Part shown: positions 33,303 through 43,259 of the stretch, piece after piece
Numbering within the stretch: the first letter of the stretch is position 1
How the letters are laid out: each line of letters begins with the position of its first letter
Assembly (NCBI GenBank): GCA_043228905.1
Contig: JBHGNT010000018.1
Location: 13,640,001-13,704,000 of the forward strand
Length of the DNA: 64,000 bases
Direction of reading: 5' to 3'
Origin: Azolla caroliniana
Lineage: Eukaryota > Polypodiophyta
Program-made: the position numbers and the translations under genes
The notes under the pieces: generated by a model
What the model was told of the DNA's origin: nothing
The model's input: only the letters and a program-made list of their open reading frames with translations
Databases searched by the model: none

Positions 33303-35216
33303 ATGACAACCCCACCACCACCCCTACCAGTCTTCATTCCTTGCTCTACCCCATCCATTGCCGCAACCGGCCGCCCTAACCCAACTCCCGCCACCCCCCT
33401 GAAACCATTAGTCGACATGGTGGCCGACATCCTCAAGATGACTTCTATCGTGAATCGTCGCCTACTCCAAGTCTATGTGCGGGCCCAACAGACCGCCACC
33501 GACCAGCAAGAGGCCTCTACACGGAATGAGGTCTTGGCCGCCAAAGTAAGGAACACCCACCATACCAACGCGTGCCAAGCTGCCGCCTATGACCTCCTCA
33601 AGAAAGAATTGCTTGCGGAACGAACCTGACACCAACAACTCGCCGATGAGTTCCACCAAGCCCGGACAACATGGCACCATGACCAGGAACGCGCGGCGCA
33701 AACACACACCGAACTCTCTGCCGAGTACGTATGTCTCACCACCCAACACCAAAAGACGGAGTCCCACTTCACAACGATGACGGCTGACCTCTCCGCACGG
33801 TCCGAGGCTCTGGCCAACACCACTGCCACAACTCATAAACTCACAAGTGAGATCGCAACCCTCAAAGCTGAACATGACGCTATGGTCCAACAAGTGGAGG
33901 TCGCCAATGAACAGAACAGATGCCTCCTCATCAAACACCGCCGCCAGTGCGCCGAACTCGAGAAGGACATCATCCAACTCTGCACGACCAAAGCCGCCCT
34001 CGAGCACACCCTCAGCCCAGGCATGACTGGCCCCTCCACCATTCAGACACCTCTCCTTACTCCGCTCGACACTCCGAATATGATTAAGGTGCTCTCGGTG
34101 TATGTGACCTCGACATCCCTGCTCTCCGAACTCTTCACTGCACCACGTACACCACGTAAACTTCTAGCCCAAGCCACGTGCGTACTTCGGTCGTTGGCCA
34201 CTACGCGTCGCGTGTTCTTCGACAAGACCACCCTGCCCACTCCCCCCCCCCCCCCCCCCCTCGATCGGCAGACATTCATCCGAGTACTCTCTATTTTGTT
34301 TCTCGAAGGCATGGCCTACCTCCACACAGTCATTGCCCTAGACTTAGACATCACCGATTTGATATGTTTCGCCTACCCTTTCGATGTCATGATGCAAGTC
34401 ACCAAAGACCAGCTGGCCCAACTCGTCACCACGTTGGTGTGCTTACACCGCATCGCCGACACTCTCACCTGCACCCTGCTGGAGAGTGCTACTACCTACG
34501 TACCCCCTTTTGGTTTCCTATGGTTAATAGGCGCTTGGCAAACCACCTGGGACCTCCGGGTTCGTACTCACATATTCAGCATCGAATGTGCCACATTCAA
34601 CTGGCCCACTGATCTTGAGGCTGTCAACATACAGGAGTTAGCCCTATACCTCGACGTCTCTCGCGAGTATCAACTTATGACTTTCGATGAGGCTCATGCC
34701 CACGCACTCCTACCTCCACACCCCCTTCATTCCCCGCCTGAGATCAACCCGGAGTGGGACCACGACTCACCTGATGATCCCGACAACCAACCACCTCAAC
34801 GCCCTAACCCTACCTCATCCCCGCCTCCAAGCCCTCCCCCCCCACCCCCACCTCCAAGCCCCCCCCCCTCCCCTCCCACCCCCACCTCAGCGAACACCAC
34901 GTCCTCGACCACACACACCCATGTTCGGCGGCGACCCCTTTCGCACACCCCCCTTGGCCCATCCCCATTCCTCCCCACCTCCCACCTCCCACCTCCCCAC
35001 TACCCGACCCTTTCCCCCTCCACACACGAGTCGTCACCCACCCCGATCGGGCATTCAGAGATGCCATCCTCCGTAAAGCCCTCCCTTTCAAGCACCCCCT
35101 CTCACACCTCATGCTCCACCAACAATTACCCCCCCCCCCCCCCCCCCCCATCTTCACTACACCCCTGCTACTACACGACACGAGCCCCGATTCAATGTTG
35201 CGGCATTCTACGCTGA
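33303..35216 (+). pseudogene. Coiled-coil and proline-rich ORF of unknown function
   Basis: One frame runs from 33303 to 35216, broken by a single TGA at 33627-33629, so the ancestral product was about 637 residues. Layout: a proline-rich start; a helical segment (VADILKMTSIVNRRLLQVYV); a long coiled coil across the TGA (about residues 95-235; LKAEHDAMVQQVEVANEQN); a globular, Leu/Thr-rich part with FIRVLSILFLEGMAYLHTVI; an aromatic-rich segment (PFGFLWLIGAWQTTWDLRV); an acidic stretch; and a proline/serine-rich tail. Two poly-C runs (34242-34260, 35129-35149) code for proline. The preceding frame (32992-33306) is also Pro/Ser/Thr-rich and its stop overlaps this ATG. I do not recognise the protein. 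A transposon-encoded, Gag-like or accessory protein is possible. Confidence 0.55.
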
Positions 35217-35217
35217 T

Positions 35218-36205
35218 TTGGTTGACCGTTACCAACTCACCCACGACCTCCAAGCAGCTCTCGATTACATCGAACACGGTATAGGTTGGGACACCCACCT
35301 AGATAACCAATTTGCTGCACCCGTCCCCTGGGAGTTTGATTTCTGTGAGACCCCCTACTCCTCACCTGCCTCTACACCTACTACCATGAAGTCGCCTCTG
35401 AACCCCAAGTTGACATCTTCCTTTACCCACACATTTACCGAGATAAGATGTCTACTTGGGTAGCTGCCAACCCCACCTCAACTCGAGGATGGCACCACCC
35501 CGTGGTCGACCCCCTCCTTGAACCACCTAGCATCCAACCCTTGTGGTGTCTCCCCTGGTTCGAGCACGCGTCCTTCCAAGAATGGTTTGCCCTCCACCCT
35601 CCCGAGATGCGTGCCAACCCCACCTTTTTTCCCCTCCCTCGTCGTTGGCCATGACGTGACTTTCAAGCTGCCCAGGCACGCATACCCACCCTCCAGTTCA
35701 ATTGGCCCATGTTTACACGACCCCCGTGCACATCCATGATAGAAGTTAGAATGATCTGGGTCATGCGATGTTTTCTCCGTACGTACCTTAACGTTCCTAA
35801 CCCCGACATTCAAGCCAATCTTCGTTTTCTGCAACTGCTACTCATACTTCTTGACTCTGGCCCTTATGAATCCCGCCCCTTCAAGCAACACAACCACCTG
35901 GCGTGGGGCCTTGTCTTTGATTTGAAATAAAGGCCCTACACGTCGTCAACTGGTCGGCCTCTGGACCTGCGTCAATATGCTCCCCGCCACCTACAAATGG
36001 GATTTTGAAACCATGATTGACACATGTTTTTTTCCCGCTTACATAAGTTTTGGTAGAAACCCCCCCTTTCCCTTCACCGGCAACAATACCTGCACATGGC
36101 TAACTGGCCCCAAGAAGGAATTCTTCATGACGACCGATCAAATGCAGGATATCCGGTTACTGCCACTTAACATCCGTCATCTTTGCCATCATCTTTGCCG
36201 TTGAC
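35218..36205 (+). pseudogene. Unassigned coding region in giant element, last part
   Basis: Frames switch at about 35380 and 35640. Readable stretches are VDRYQLTHDLQAALDYIEHG, STWVAANPTSTRGWHHPVVD, WFEHASFQEWFALHPPEMRA, MIWVMRCFLRTYLNVPNPDI and WDFETMIDTCFFPAYISFG. The sequence is aromatic-rich and non-repetitive, as real protein would be. It ends about 90 bases before the polypurine tract, so it was the last coding part of the element. No known domain recognised. Confidence 0.45.
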
Positions 36206-36294
36206 CACCCCTCGATGAACCCCCCTACTCCATCCTTCTCGCCCTCGATGCCTGAAGCTCCCCTCCCACAGTGCACCCGAGAGTGTGCACTCAG

Positions 36295-36308
36295 TAGGTT
36301 GGGGGGGA
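36295..36308 (+). other. Polypurine tract
   Basis: TAGGTTGGGGGGGA, directly followed by an LTR start TGTTAAGCCC. It is the priming site for plus-strand DNA in LTR retroelements. Confidence 0.7.
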
Positions 36309-36870
36309 TGTTAAGCCCTTGGTAGCACCACGACCAGTCATGAAGAAGAGCGCATCAACAAGGACATAGTATGGCTAAAGGACCTATGAAGAGGGAATGA
36401 CAAGAGGAAAGAGGGCTAAAGGACATCGAAGTGTGAAAGGTCCATACCCTAAATGTAAATGCTATATAAACCACATGGTGGTGGCTTTGTAAGGGTTCTT
36501 CCATTTGTAAAGATCTCCCTATTGATTAAGAGCTAAGGCTTCCTCTCCTCCTTCTTGTAACCTTTAAGCTTAAGAGAGATTAGTGAAGTGTTTAGTTAGA
36601 GAACACTAATCTCTCTTCATTTGTTGGTGCTAGACCTCTTAGCAAAGAGGGTTAATAAACATATTCATTACTCTTATTGACTATATCCATTACCCTATTG
36701 TCTATGAGAGCGAGCTTGAGAGAGTGAGAGAGATATCGTGCTTAATCATCTATTAATCATTAGCCATCTCCGCCCGATTAGCCATCAAAAGGGTATACGC
36801 CGGTCCAAACTCCGCAAATGACATCGAGGAGTTAACTCCTTCGATACATAGATCTTACACAGAGAGCAAC
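36309..36870 (+). mobile_element. LTR of the giant element
   Basis: Starts TGTTAAGCCCTTGGTAGCAC after the polypurine tract. It has TATATAAA at 36463-36470 on the plus strand, agreeing with the orientation of Pol. The right end is unclear (an ...CAACA end near 36871 is possible). No second copy is present in the window. Confidence 0.6.
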
Positions 36871-36871
36871 A

Positions 36872-37111
36872 TCAGTAGTAGCCACAACAACAGAAGCAAC
36901 AACAATCGAAGTAGCAGCAGCAAAAGCCGATGGAACAACTACCCGATGAACCGTTGGAACCCCTGGACCAGAGTATTCTGGACATTCTGGAAGATGAGTA
37001 AAGGGGCTAACCCGTGGGTTCGACGTACAAGGTATTGTCCCACGGGCGTGCCATGTGTTGGCCGGTTAGGGCAAAGTATGAAAGGGGAGCCGGTTTTCTA
37101 ATAAAGGGAGG
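36872..37111 (+). pseudogene. 3' end of another LTR element's polyprotein
   Basis: A Gln-rich stretch leads to PLEPLDQSILDILEDE and a stop near 37002. About 100 bases of untranslated sequence then end in the purine tract AAAGGGAGG at 37103-37111, next to an LTR. Which superfamily it came from cannot be told from this fragment. Confidence 0.4.
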
Positions 37112-37505
37112 TGTAATTAGAATTACTTATTATAATTATAAGATTGGACAGGCGGACCCAGAATCAATATTCCGATCCGGATCTAGATAGGTTTGTAGCT
37201 AGTTGCCGGTTGGCACCGGTTTGTAACACAGCCGGATACCTATAAAAGGATCCAGATATGATGTAACCGAAGACAGATAATTAATAGAGAAGTGTTGCTA
37301 TTTTCATATCTTGTCTATCCTGTTATTTCCATTCTGTGCTTAATGATGTTGATTCTACACGTGTAACTAATCGATCCGGATACGGATCGGAGAGGGTCGG
37401 TTCTGTGTTACGCGTAGTCTTCCCATTCCTTACCGTACCACCCCTTTGGTGAAGTGTTCTGGAAGGACACCCTGTGTTAGTGGCTTGTCCAGCCCAGGAT
37501 TAACA
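37112..37505 (+). mobile_element. LTR (394 bp)
   Basis: From TGTAATTAGAATTAC to ...CAGGATTAACA, preceded by a polypurine tract and containing TATAAAAG at 37241-37248. Only one copy is in the window, so the right end rests on the TG...CA rule. Confidence 0.6.
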
Positions 37506-37534
37506 AATACACATAGTATGAAATGATTTTGTTT

Positions 37535-38720
37535 TAAATTAAAGTGGGAGAAATTTGGAGGCCATTGCTTTGGATGTTGTAAATGGTGCCACTTTATGAT
37601 TGAATGTGACATCATTATCCTTTGGATATGGAGATCCCTAATGATGGGGTTGGTAAGGACAGAGTTGGGAGAGATGTTGGTATGTCACATATTTTGGTCT
37701 CTATTGATGAAGGAACATCATAGCATCATTTGGAGCATATGACAAAAATGCCCCATGTCAAATTTCTAGTTCTAAGAATAAGGGAAGTTGATTTGCTAAA
37801 TCAAAGTCGAAGGGAAATTTAATGAATATGCAATGTAATAGTTTGCCCTCTACTCGTGATATTACATGGCAAGGTAGTTTAGGAACAAGAGGGAGGGCGT
37901 TAAAAAGCTCCTTAGCAATGACAATTTACAAATAAGGGATTATCCCTTCAACTTCAATTTGATTCATCGAGATGGGTTGAAAATACTTTTAATCCTCGAG
38001 TTTTTGTCATGTTTGAGGACCTAAACAAAAGGTTTATGTAAATGGCCCTACGGATGTGGGTAATGAAAACTTGCATGCAATGCTGGAATATGCTTTGACT
38101 AGTTTCAATGGATTGGTTTCTTTGAAGTAGCAAGTGAACCCTTAACATCATTGATTGAATGAAAGTAGTAAAATGGAATATGAGAGGGGAATGTTCTCCT
38201 AATAAGAAGTACATACTATGGCAAACTAAGTAGAGAATGAGATATATAGTGTGCACTTGAGCATAAGTGTCATGAGTTAGCAAGGTCCACAATTCATTAC
38301 GTGTATATTCGTCATATTAATAAGTAATCATTATTCATTTGTAGCATTAATTTTGTGGGATCAATATTATCCTCAAATTGTGTATAATGATCCTTCTGGT
38401 AAATTTTTGGTTATGGACATCATTTATTTTGGTAAGGTTATATGGTTGGTGGGGATTTATGTCCCTAACCAAGCTACTCAAGATATTGCATTATGGGGCT
38501 CACTTCTTCAAACCCTGTTTGTGGGCCACTCGTGATTACTAATATTATTGCAAGCAATAGAGGAGATACTTTTACATATTTCATACACATGAAAAAGCAT
38601 GAGGCATGCCACACTTTGATGTTGGAGGCCCAAAACAAACAGGAAGGTGAGACAATTAAGGTTTTATAAGTTGTCAATTGTCCAATGGGGTTCTTGGAAT
38701 ATTTTCAAACATATAAGTTA
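37535..38720 (+). pseudogene. LINE fragment: ORF1 zinc knuckle and start of endonuclease
   Basis: At 37560-37620 a knuckle reads CFGCCKWCHFMIEC, the C-x2-C-x4-H-x4-C pattern found at the end of plant LINE ORF1. Around 38160 KVVKWNMRG matches the start of AP-type endonucleases (WN.RG). At 38353-38535 WDQYYPQIVYNDPSGKFLVM and LVGIYVPNQATQDIALWGSL match the next conserved blocks. Order and orientation agree with a decayed LINE. RT is absent. Confidence 0.7.
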
Positions 38721-38925
38721 GTTTAACTATAGGATAAATATGAAGGACATATCCAAGGGTATACCCATGGACATAAATATAACTTGTGTTTCACAAATGT
38801 ATACATTGTCTAAACAACATAATCATAAACCAATGTTAGTCATCCTCATCTTGGCTTTGTGGAATATTTCATGTTCTTTATACAATCTTAGAAACCTCTA
38901 TGGAAATTGAAGGTATAATTTCTTT

Positions 38926-39385
38926 TAACAATCGGCAACAATTCAGTTTGAACGGAACCAAACCGTGAAACCGTGGCTTAATGGTTTAATGGTTCGGTTC
39001 AGATTCAAGTTTTTTGAAAGGTTCGGTTAGGTTTGGGGGTTTTAATAGTTTGGTTTGAAACCACGGTTATCTACGGTTTGATGGTTTTTAAATATTTTTT
39101 CAAACAACCTTTTCATTTTTAAGTTTTAACCCTAATTCTCACATTTTAGGAAAAATCTATAAATTTTTGAAAATTAAAAATTTTAAAATTTTAATTGAAA
39201 ATTTGAGGTTTGACCTAAGTTGAAAACCAAACGCGAACCACAAAACCGCGGTCTTAACGGTTTAACGGTATGGATTTCTACCTAACGGTTTCGTGGTTCG
39301 GTTTGGTTCAAGTTTCCAAAATTTTAAACGGTTCGGTTTTGACACTCTCGAACCAAACCAAACCATTGCCAATTGTTAATTGCTT
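38926..39385. repeat. MITE-like element with GGTTCGGTTTGG-rich ends
   Basis: Inverted ends CAATCGGCAA (38931) and TTGCCAATTG (about 39366-39376), 10 bp with one mismatch. Both subterminal regions are rich in AACCGTGGCTTAATGG and GGTTCGGTTTGGTTC motifs in opposite orientation. A diverged relative is at 58561-59075. The hAT-like transposase remnants on the right suggest a hAT origin. Confidence 0.5.
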
Positions 39386-39539
39386 TGGTAGTTGATAATA
39401 ACCTAGAATGTAGATGTAGCTTCTTTGGTAGCTAGTATAGCATGCATTTATTTTTATTTTCATTTATTTTTTAATTTGTAAAATAGATTTTAGACATTTC
39501 TACGATAGATAGTCATTTATTTTCACCCAATGAGACGGC

Positions 39540-40833
39540 ATCAACCTCAATCGCTACATGCAAAACAAGGTCAAGTAAAAGATCTTTATGAACCGAGCAA
39601 CACATCCTCTCCATCAAGGAGGAACATATATCTGAATGTTGATGTAATTATTGTCACTTGCTATGGTCAAGCTCTACATCTATAGCCTACAAGTTCTATT
39701 GCCAAACATATATTAGATAAGCATAATGTTAATAGCACAACACAAACACAAACTTCTAGAAGTTCTAGTACTCTTCTTGTGCAATCTCAAATAAATGCAT
39801 ATATATCTACTTTAGCTATATCTCATACATTAGAGAAGAAATTTTATAGTTCTACTATTAGATATATAGGTTCAACAATGTCACCTCATGGGCATGTTGT
39901 GCCCTTTAGTTTAAGAAGATTAGTGCATGATTTCTCGCATATTATCAACTTAAATAAGCTCATAGAGTTAAAAGATTAATATTAATCGAATGTATGTTGT
40001 TTTTTGTGTATTACTTAATTTTTATTTGTCCTCACAAAGTTTTACATATGTTATGACATGATGGGTGGAAAAATTATAGTTTAAAAGAATTTTATCCTAT
40101 GATTTTACATTGGGTCTTTTTAGAGTCTAGCAAGCCAATTAGTATGGCTTTAGACTTTCTTTGAATGGGGTAGGAAAAGGTTCATACAAGCTTTATTCTC
40201 GCATCCAAAAGCATTTGGTATCTCTTCACATCTTCTATCCACAACATCTGATGGTGCTAGTTAAAGTCTAATCGCATCAAAAAACTAGCTAGGTTATTGC
40301 TTAGTCATCATGGACCATACATTTTACAATCATTACATATGTTAAGATGCATGGTTCATATATCAGCTTGGTGTAAAGTTTGCATTAGAGCTTATCACTC
40401 TTCCTAAGGAAGACATTACATTCTATACACACAACTTTAAAGTTAGTTGGGCTATTTTTAAGAAATATCCGAAAAATATGCGTAACAATGGAGAGCAAGA
40501 ATCATCGTGTTTAGATTGTGTCACTAGATGGAATTCAACTCTAGTAATGTATCAACAAACCATAAAGTTAAGAGATATCATGAGTTGTACCATAAGTAAC
40601 AAGGTTATTGCTCATGAGTTTGTTGACCGTTCACTCTCAATAGATGATTGGAATCATGTAAGTATGGATCAATGCTTCCTTGTGCCTTCTATAAATTTTA
40701 ATTACATGAGTGGCTCAAAGTACCCAATCCTTTGAATAGCAACACTTGCATTCAAAAATTTATTATCACATTGTAATAATTATATATCTATGGATATGAG
40801 AGGGTCAATCTTGACGTTCAATGAGAAGTTAGT
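39540..40833 (+). pseudogene. hAT-like transposase remnant, left of copia insertion
   Basis: Fragments of transposase: ISHTLEKKFYSSTIRY (about 39830), a CMVHISAWCKVC-like piece (about 40355), and SCLDCVTRWNSTLVMYQQTI (40505-40565), the LDCxTRWNST block typical of plant hAT transposases. SIDDWNHVS follows at about 40640, then MSGSKYPIL and ISMDMRGSILTFNEKL before the copia LTR at 40834. Many stops. Confidence 0.65.
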
Positions 40834-41130
40834 TGTTAGAGTTAATATGCGGAAGCGTATGACAAACCGGCTCAGCCGGATACCAACAAAACGTAGAGAA
40901 GAAGGTTTAATGGAGACATTACACAGAGAGTACATGGGAGAGACAAAGAGAGCAAAACATAAACTAAATTCAAAAAAAAAAATGCTACGTAATAAGCTGG
41001 ATCCGTAGGCCTCTAACGGCCTACCGGTTTCAATCTGATTCGGCTCCTGGTTCTGGATATCATCTAGACACCGATCTGGCTCTTCGTTCCGGATACCGAT
41101 CTGGATCCAGTTGAGCTTGCTTGCTCAACA
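40834..41130 (-). mobile_element. 3' LTR of the copia element
   Basis: TGTTAGAGTTAATATGCGG...GCTTGCTCAACA, 297 bp. Compared with the 430-bp 5' LTR it lacks an internal block of about 130 bp (after AAATTCAAAAAA), and has an A-run there instead. Confidence 0.9.
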
Positions 41131-42509
41131 CTCCCCCTCAAGCTCAACGTGAGGCTGGATCGTGGTGTCAATGTCTACAGTAGCCGGTCCTTTCCTCTGG
41201 CTCATTATGGCGTCTTATCGCCTTGCTCGCGCTCCTTGTCCGGTCCGGTTACGCGTCCCACGGCCCGTCCGGTTCTGCGCACCTCGACCTCCTTGGTCGG
41301 CTTGTCTGCTCAGCAGACCTATCTTAGCTCCTTCTCTGCTATGACTCCGGCACTTGTCAACCCATCAGTTCCTCCATATCGGTGTCAATTCCACTGCCTT
41401 CTCGTTTGCTTGGCCTTTAGTTGATCTGGCTCCTCCGAATGAAATTGTTGAACCGAATTGGCTTCCTCCGATTTGTTCCAGCTCTTGTCCGAATCAGTTG
41501 CCTCCGATTCATTCCGGCTCTTGTCCGAGTTGGTAGTCTCCAACTCGTCTTCCGTTTTCAAGCCCTTCACCACATTAGACCACATTCGGGTCTTGGCCTT
41601 CTTCCGGTCGGCTCTGTCCTTCTTGACTCTGTCGCCGTTGCCGCATGCTCCGACTTGCTCGGATATGTTGACTTTTCCAGTTGAATCAACTTCCTTTTTC
41701 TTCTTATCTCCCCCTGTCTTGGTTCGTTCCTCTTTCTCAAAAAAAAAAAATGCTACGTAATAAGCTGGATCCGTAGGCCTCTAACGGCCTACCGGTTTCA
41801 ATCTGATTCGGCTCCTGGTTCTGGATATCATCTAGACACCGATCTGGTTCTCCGATCCGGATATCGATCCGGATCCGGTTGAGCTTGCTCGCTCAACACT
41901 CCCCCTCAAGCTCAACGTGAGGCTGGATCGTGGTGTCAATGTCTACAGTAGCCAGTCCTTTCCTCTGGCTCATTATGGCGTCTTATCGCCTTGCTCGCGC
42001 TCCTTGTCCGGTCCGGTTACGCGTCCCACGGCCCGTCCGGTTCTGCGCACCTCGACCTCCTTGGTCGGCTTGTCTGCTCAGCAGACCCATCTTAGCTCCT
42101 TCTCTGCTATGACTCCGGCACTTGTCAACCCATCGGTTCCTCCGTATCGGTGTCAATTCCACTGCCTTCTCGTTTGCTTGGCCTTTAGTTGATCTGGCTC
42201 CTCCGAATGAAATTGTTGAACTGAATCGGCTTCCTCCGATTTGTTCCAGCTCTTGTCCGACTCAGTTGCCTCCGATTCATTCCGGCTCTTGTCCGAGTTG
42301 GTAGTCTCCAACTCGTCTTCCGTTTTCAAGCCCTTCACCACATTAGACCACATCCGGGTCTTGGCCTTCTTCCGGTCGGCTCTGTCCTTCTTGACTCTGT
42401 CGTCGTTGCCGCATGCTCCGAATTGCTCGGATATGTTGACTTTTCCAGTCGACCCAACTTCCTTTTTCTTCTTATCTCCCCTTGTCTTGGTTCGTTCCTC
42501 TTTCTCTCC
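40974..42509. repeat. 768-bp tandem duplication (partial LTR, PPT and tail)
   Basis: Two head-to-tail copies with a 768-bp period: ATGCTACGTAATAAGCTGG at 40982 and 41750, LTR ends at 41130 and 41898, polypurine tracts at 41131 and 41899. Copies differ by only a few substitutions. The junction is ...CCTCTTTCTC followed by an A-run. Confidence 0.93.
41899..41910 (-). other. LTR-adjacent polypurine tract of the copia element
   Basis: The minus strand reads CTTGAGGGGGAG immediately before the LTR start TGTTGAGCGAGC. An identical copy lies at 41131-41142 (duplicated) and a third, internal one at 42538-42549. Confidence 0.85.
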
Positions 42510-42599
42510 GGCTCCTTGTCTAGTGCCATTACCCGTTCTCCCCCTCAAGTGTGGCACGTCGAGATGTTGAATGTCGAGCATCTTCGAAAAGTGTTGCAA
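42153..42599 (-). pseudogene. Copia Pol C-terminus with extra charged tail
   Basis: Begins with the normal copia ending QHFSKMLDIQHLDVPHLRGR, where most copia Pols stop because the codons for HLRGR are the polypurine tract. Here the frame continues for about 125 residues. A Lys/Glu-rich segment (KEERTKTRGDKKKKEV) precedes MWSNVVKGLKTEDELE, Ser/Asn/Glu-rich repeats and a basic end. The same tail follows RNase H in the plus-strand copia at 60441-60880 and is repeated at 41385-41585. Similarity between two diverged elements argues for a conserved, once functional extension. Confidence 0.75.
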
Positions 42600-42821
42600 C
42601 TTGTCCGATCCGAGCGGCTTGGTGAAGATGTCAGCAACCTACTGAAGTTCAACTTCACTGCTCAAGACCCGCTCACGGATAAAGTGCTAATGTACTTCAA
42701 TGTGCTTTGTCCGAGTATGGAATACAAGCTTCTTGGCGAGTTGTATGCTGCTTACATTGTCGCAGTAGATCAGGATCGGGGTCGGCACCTCGATCCGGAG
42801 GTCTCGCAGCAGTTGCCGAAG

Positions 42822-43115
42822 CTAGATGGATTCACAGGTGGCAATGGTAGCGCCCCGGTACTCAGTCTCAATGCTCGAGAGAGCCACTTTTGGCTGTTTT
42901 TTGCTGCTCCATGCAACAGTCGCGCTACCAAGAGAGAACATATAACCGGAGGTGGATCGGTGATCCGATGCATCACCAGACCAGTCAGCATCGGTATATC
43001 TGACTAGTTTCCCAGTTATACTGTGTCGGTATAATAGTCTCCAGTCCTTCGTGCCACTCACATATCGCAATAGTCGATGCGTGCACTGAAGGTGCTCCAT
43101 GGTTGGATTCTGCAT
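42822..43115 (-). pseudogene. Copia RNase H domain
   Basis: HLQCTHRLLRYVSGTKDWRL leads to LVRYTDADWSGDASDHRSTSGYMF, with the catalytic Asp and the DHRSTSGY signature, then VAWSSKKQPKVALSSIETEY with the catalytic Glu. The rest of the domain is in another frame to about 42600. Confidence 0.92.
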
Positions 43116-43259
43116 AAACTAGCTGATCACTCCAACCGGATAACTGATGTCGGGTTGGGTGATTGTCAAGTAGATAAGGCTTCAGACAGTTTGTCAAAAC
43201 CGTTTCTCATTGCAGGCCGGTTCGGAGTCGGGACGTAGCTTTAGGTTGCGGTCTAGGGG

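Larger units (their letters stand above)
25080..36870 (+). mobile_element. Giant Ty3/gypsy element, Tat/Ogre-like, 5'-truncated (proposed extent)
   Basis: Proposed single plus-strand element. It holds Pol (25130-27870), a retropepsin-like tail (to about 28310), a long non-coding spacer with T-rich sequence and hairpin repeats, a second coding region (32024-36205), a polypurine tract (36295-36308) and an LTR (36309 on). No gag, 5' LTR or upstream protease is visible. RT motifs (FSRYNQISVVLEDQHKTTF, MPFGLTSALSTYQRA) and a long region between integrase and the 3' LTR fit the Tat lineage (Grande, Ogre, Retand). Two younger solo LTRs interrupt it. That Pol and the 3' coding region belong to one element is inference from order and orientation. 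Confidence 0.5.

Noticed and set aside
33462-34007. 181-residue minus-strand open frame
   Set aside because: Antisense to the coiled-coil ORF; codon-pattern shadow with no motif.
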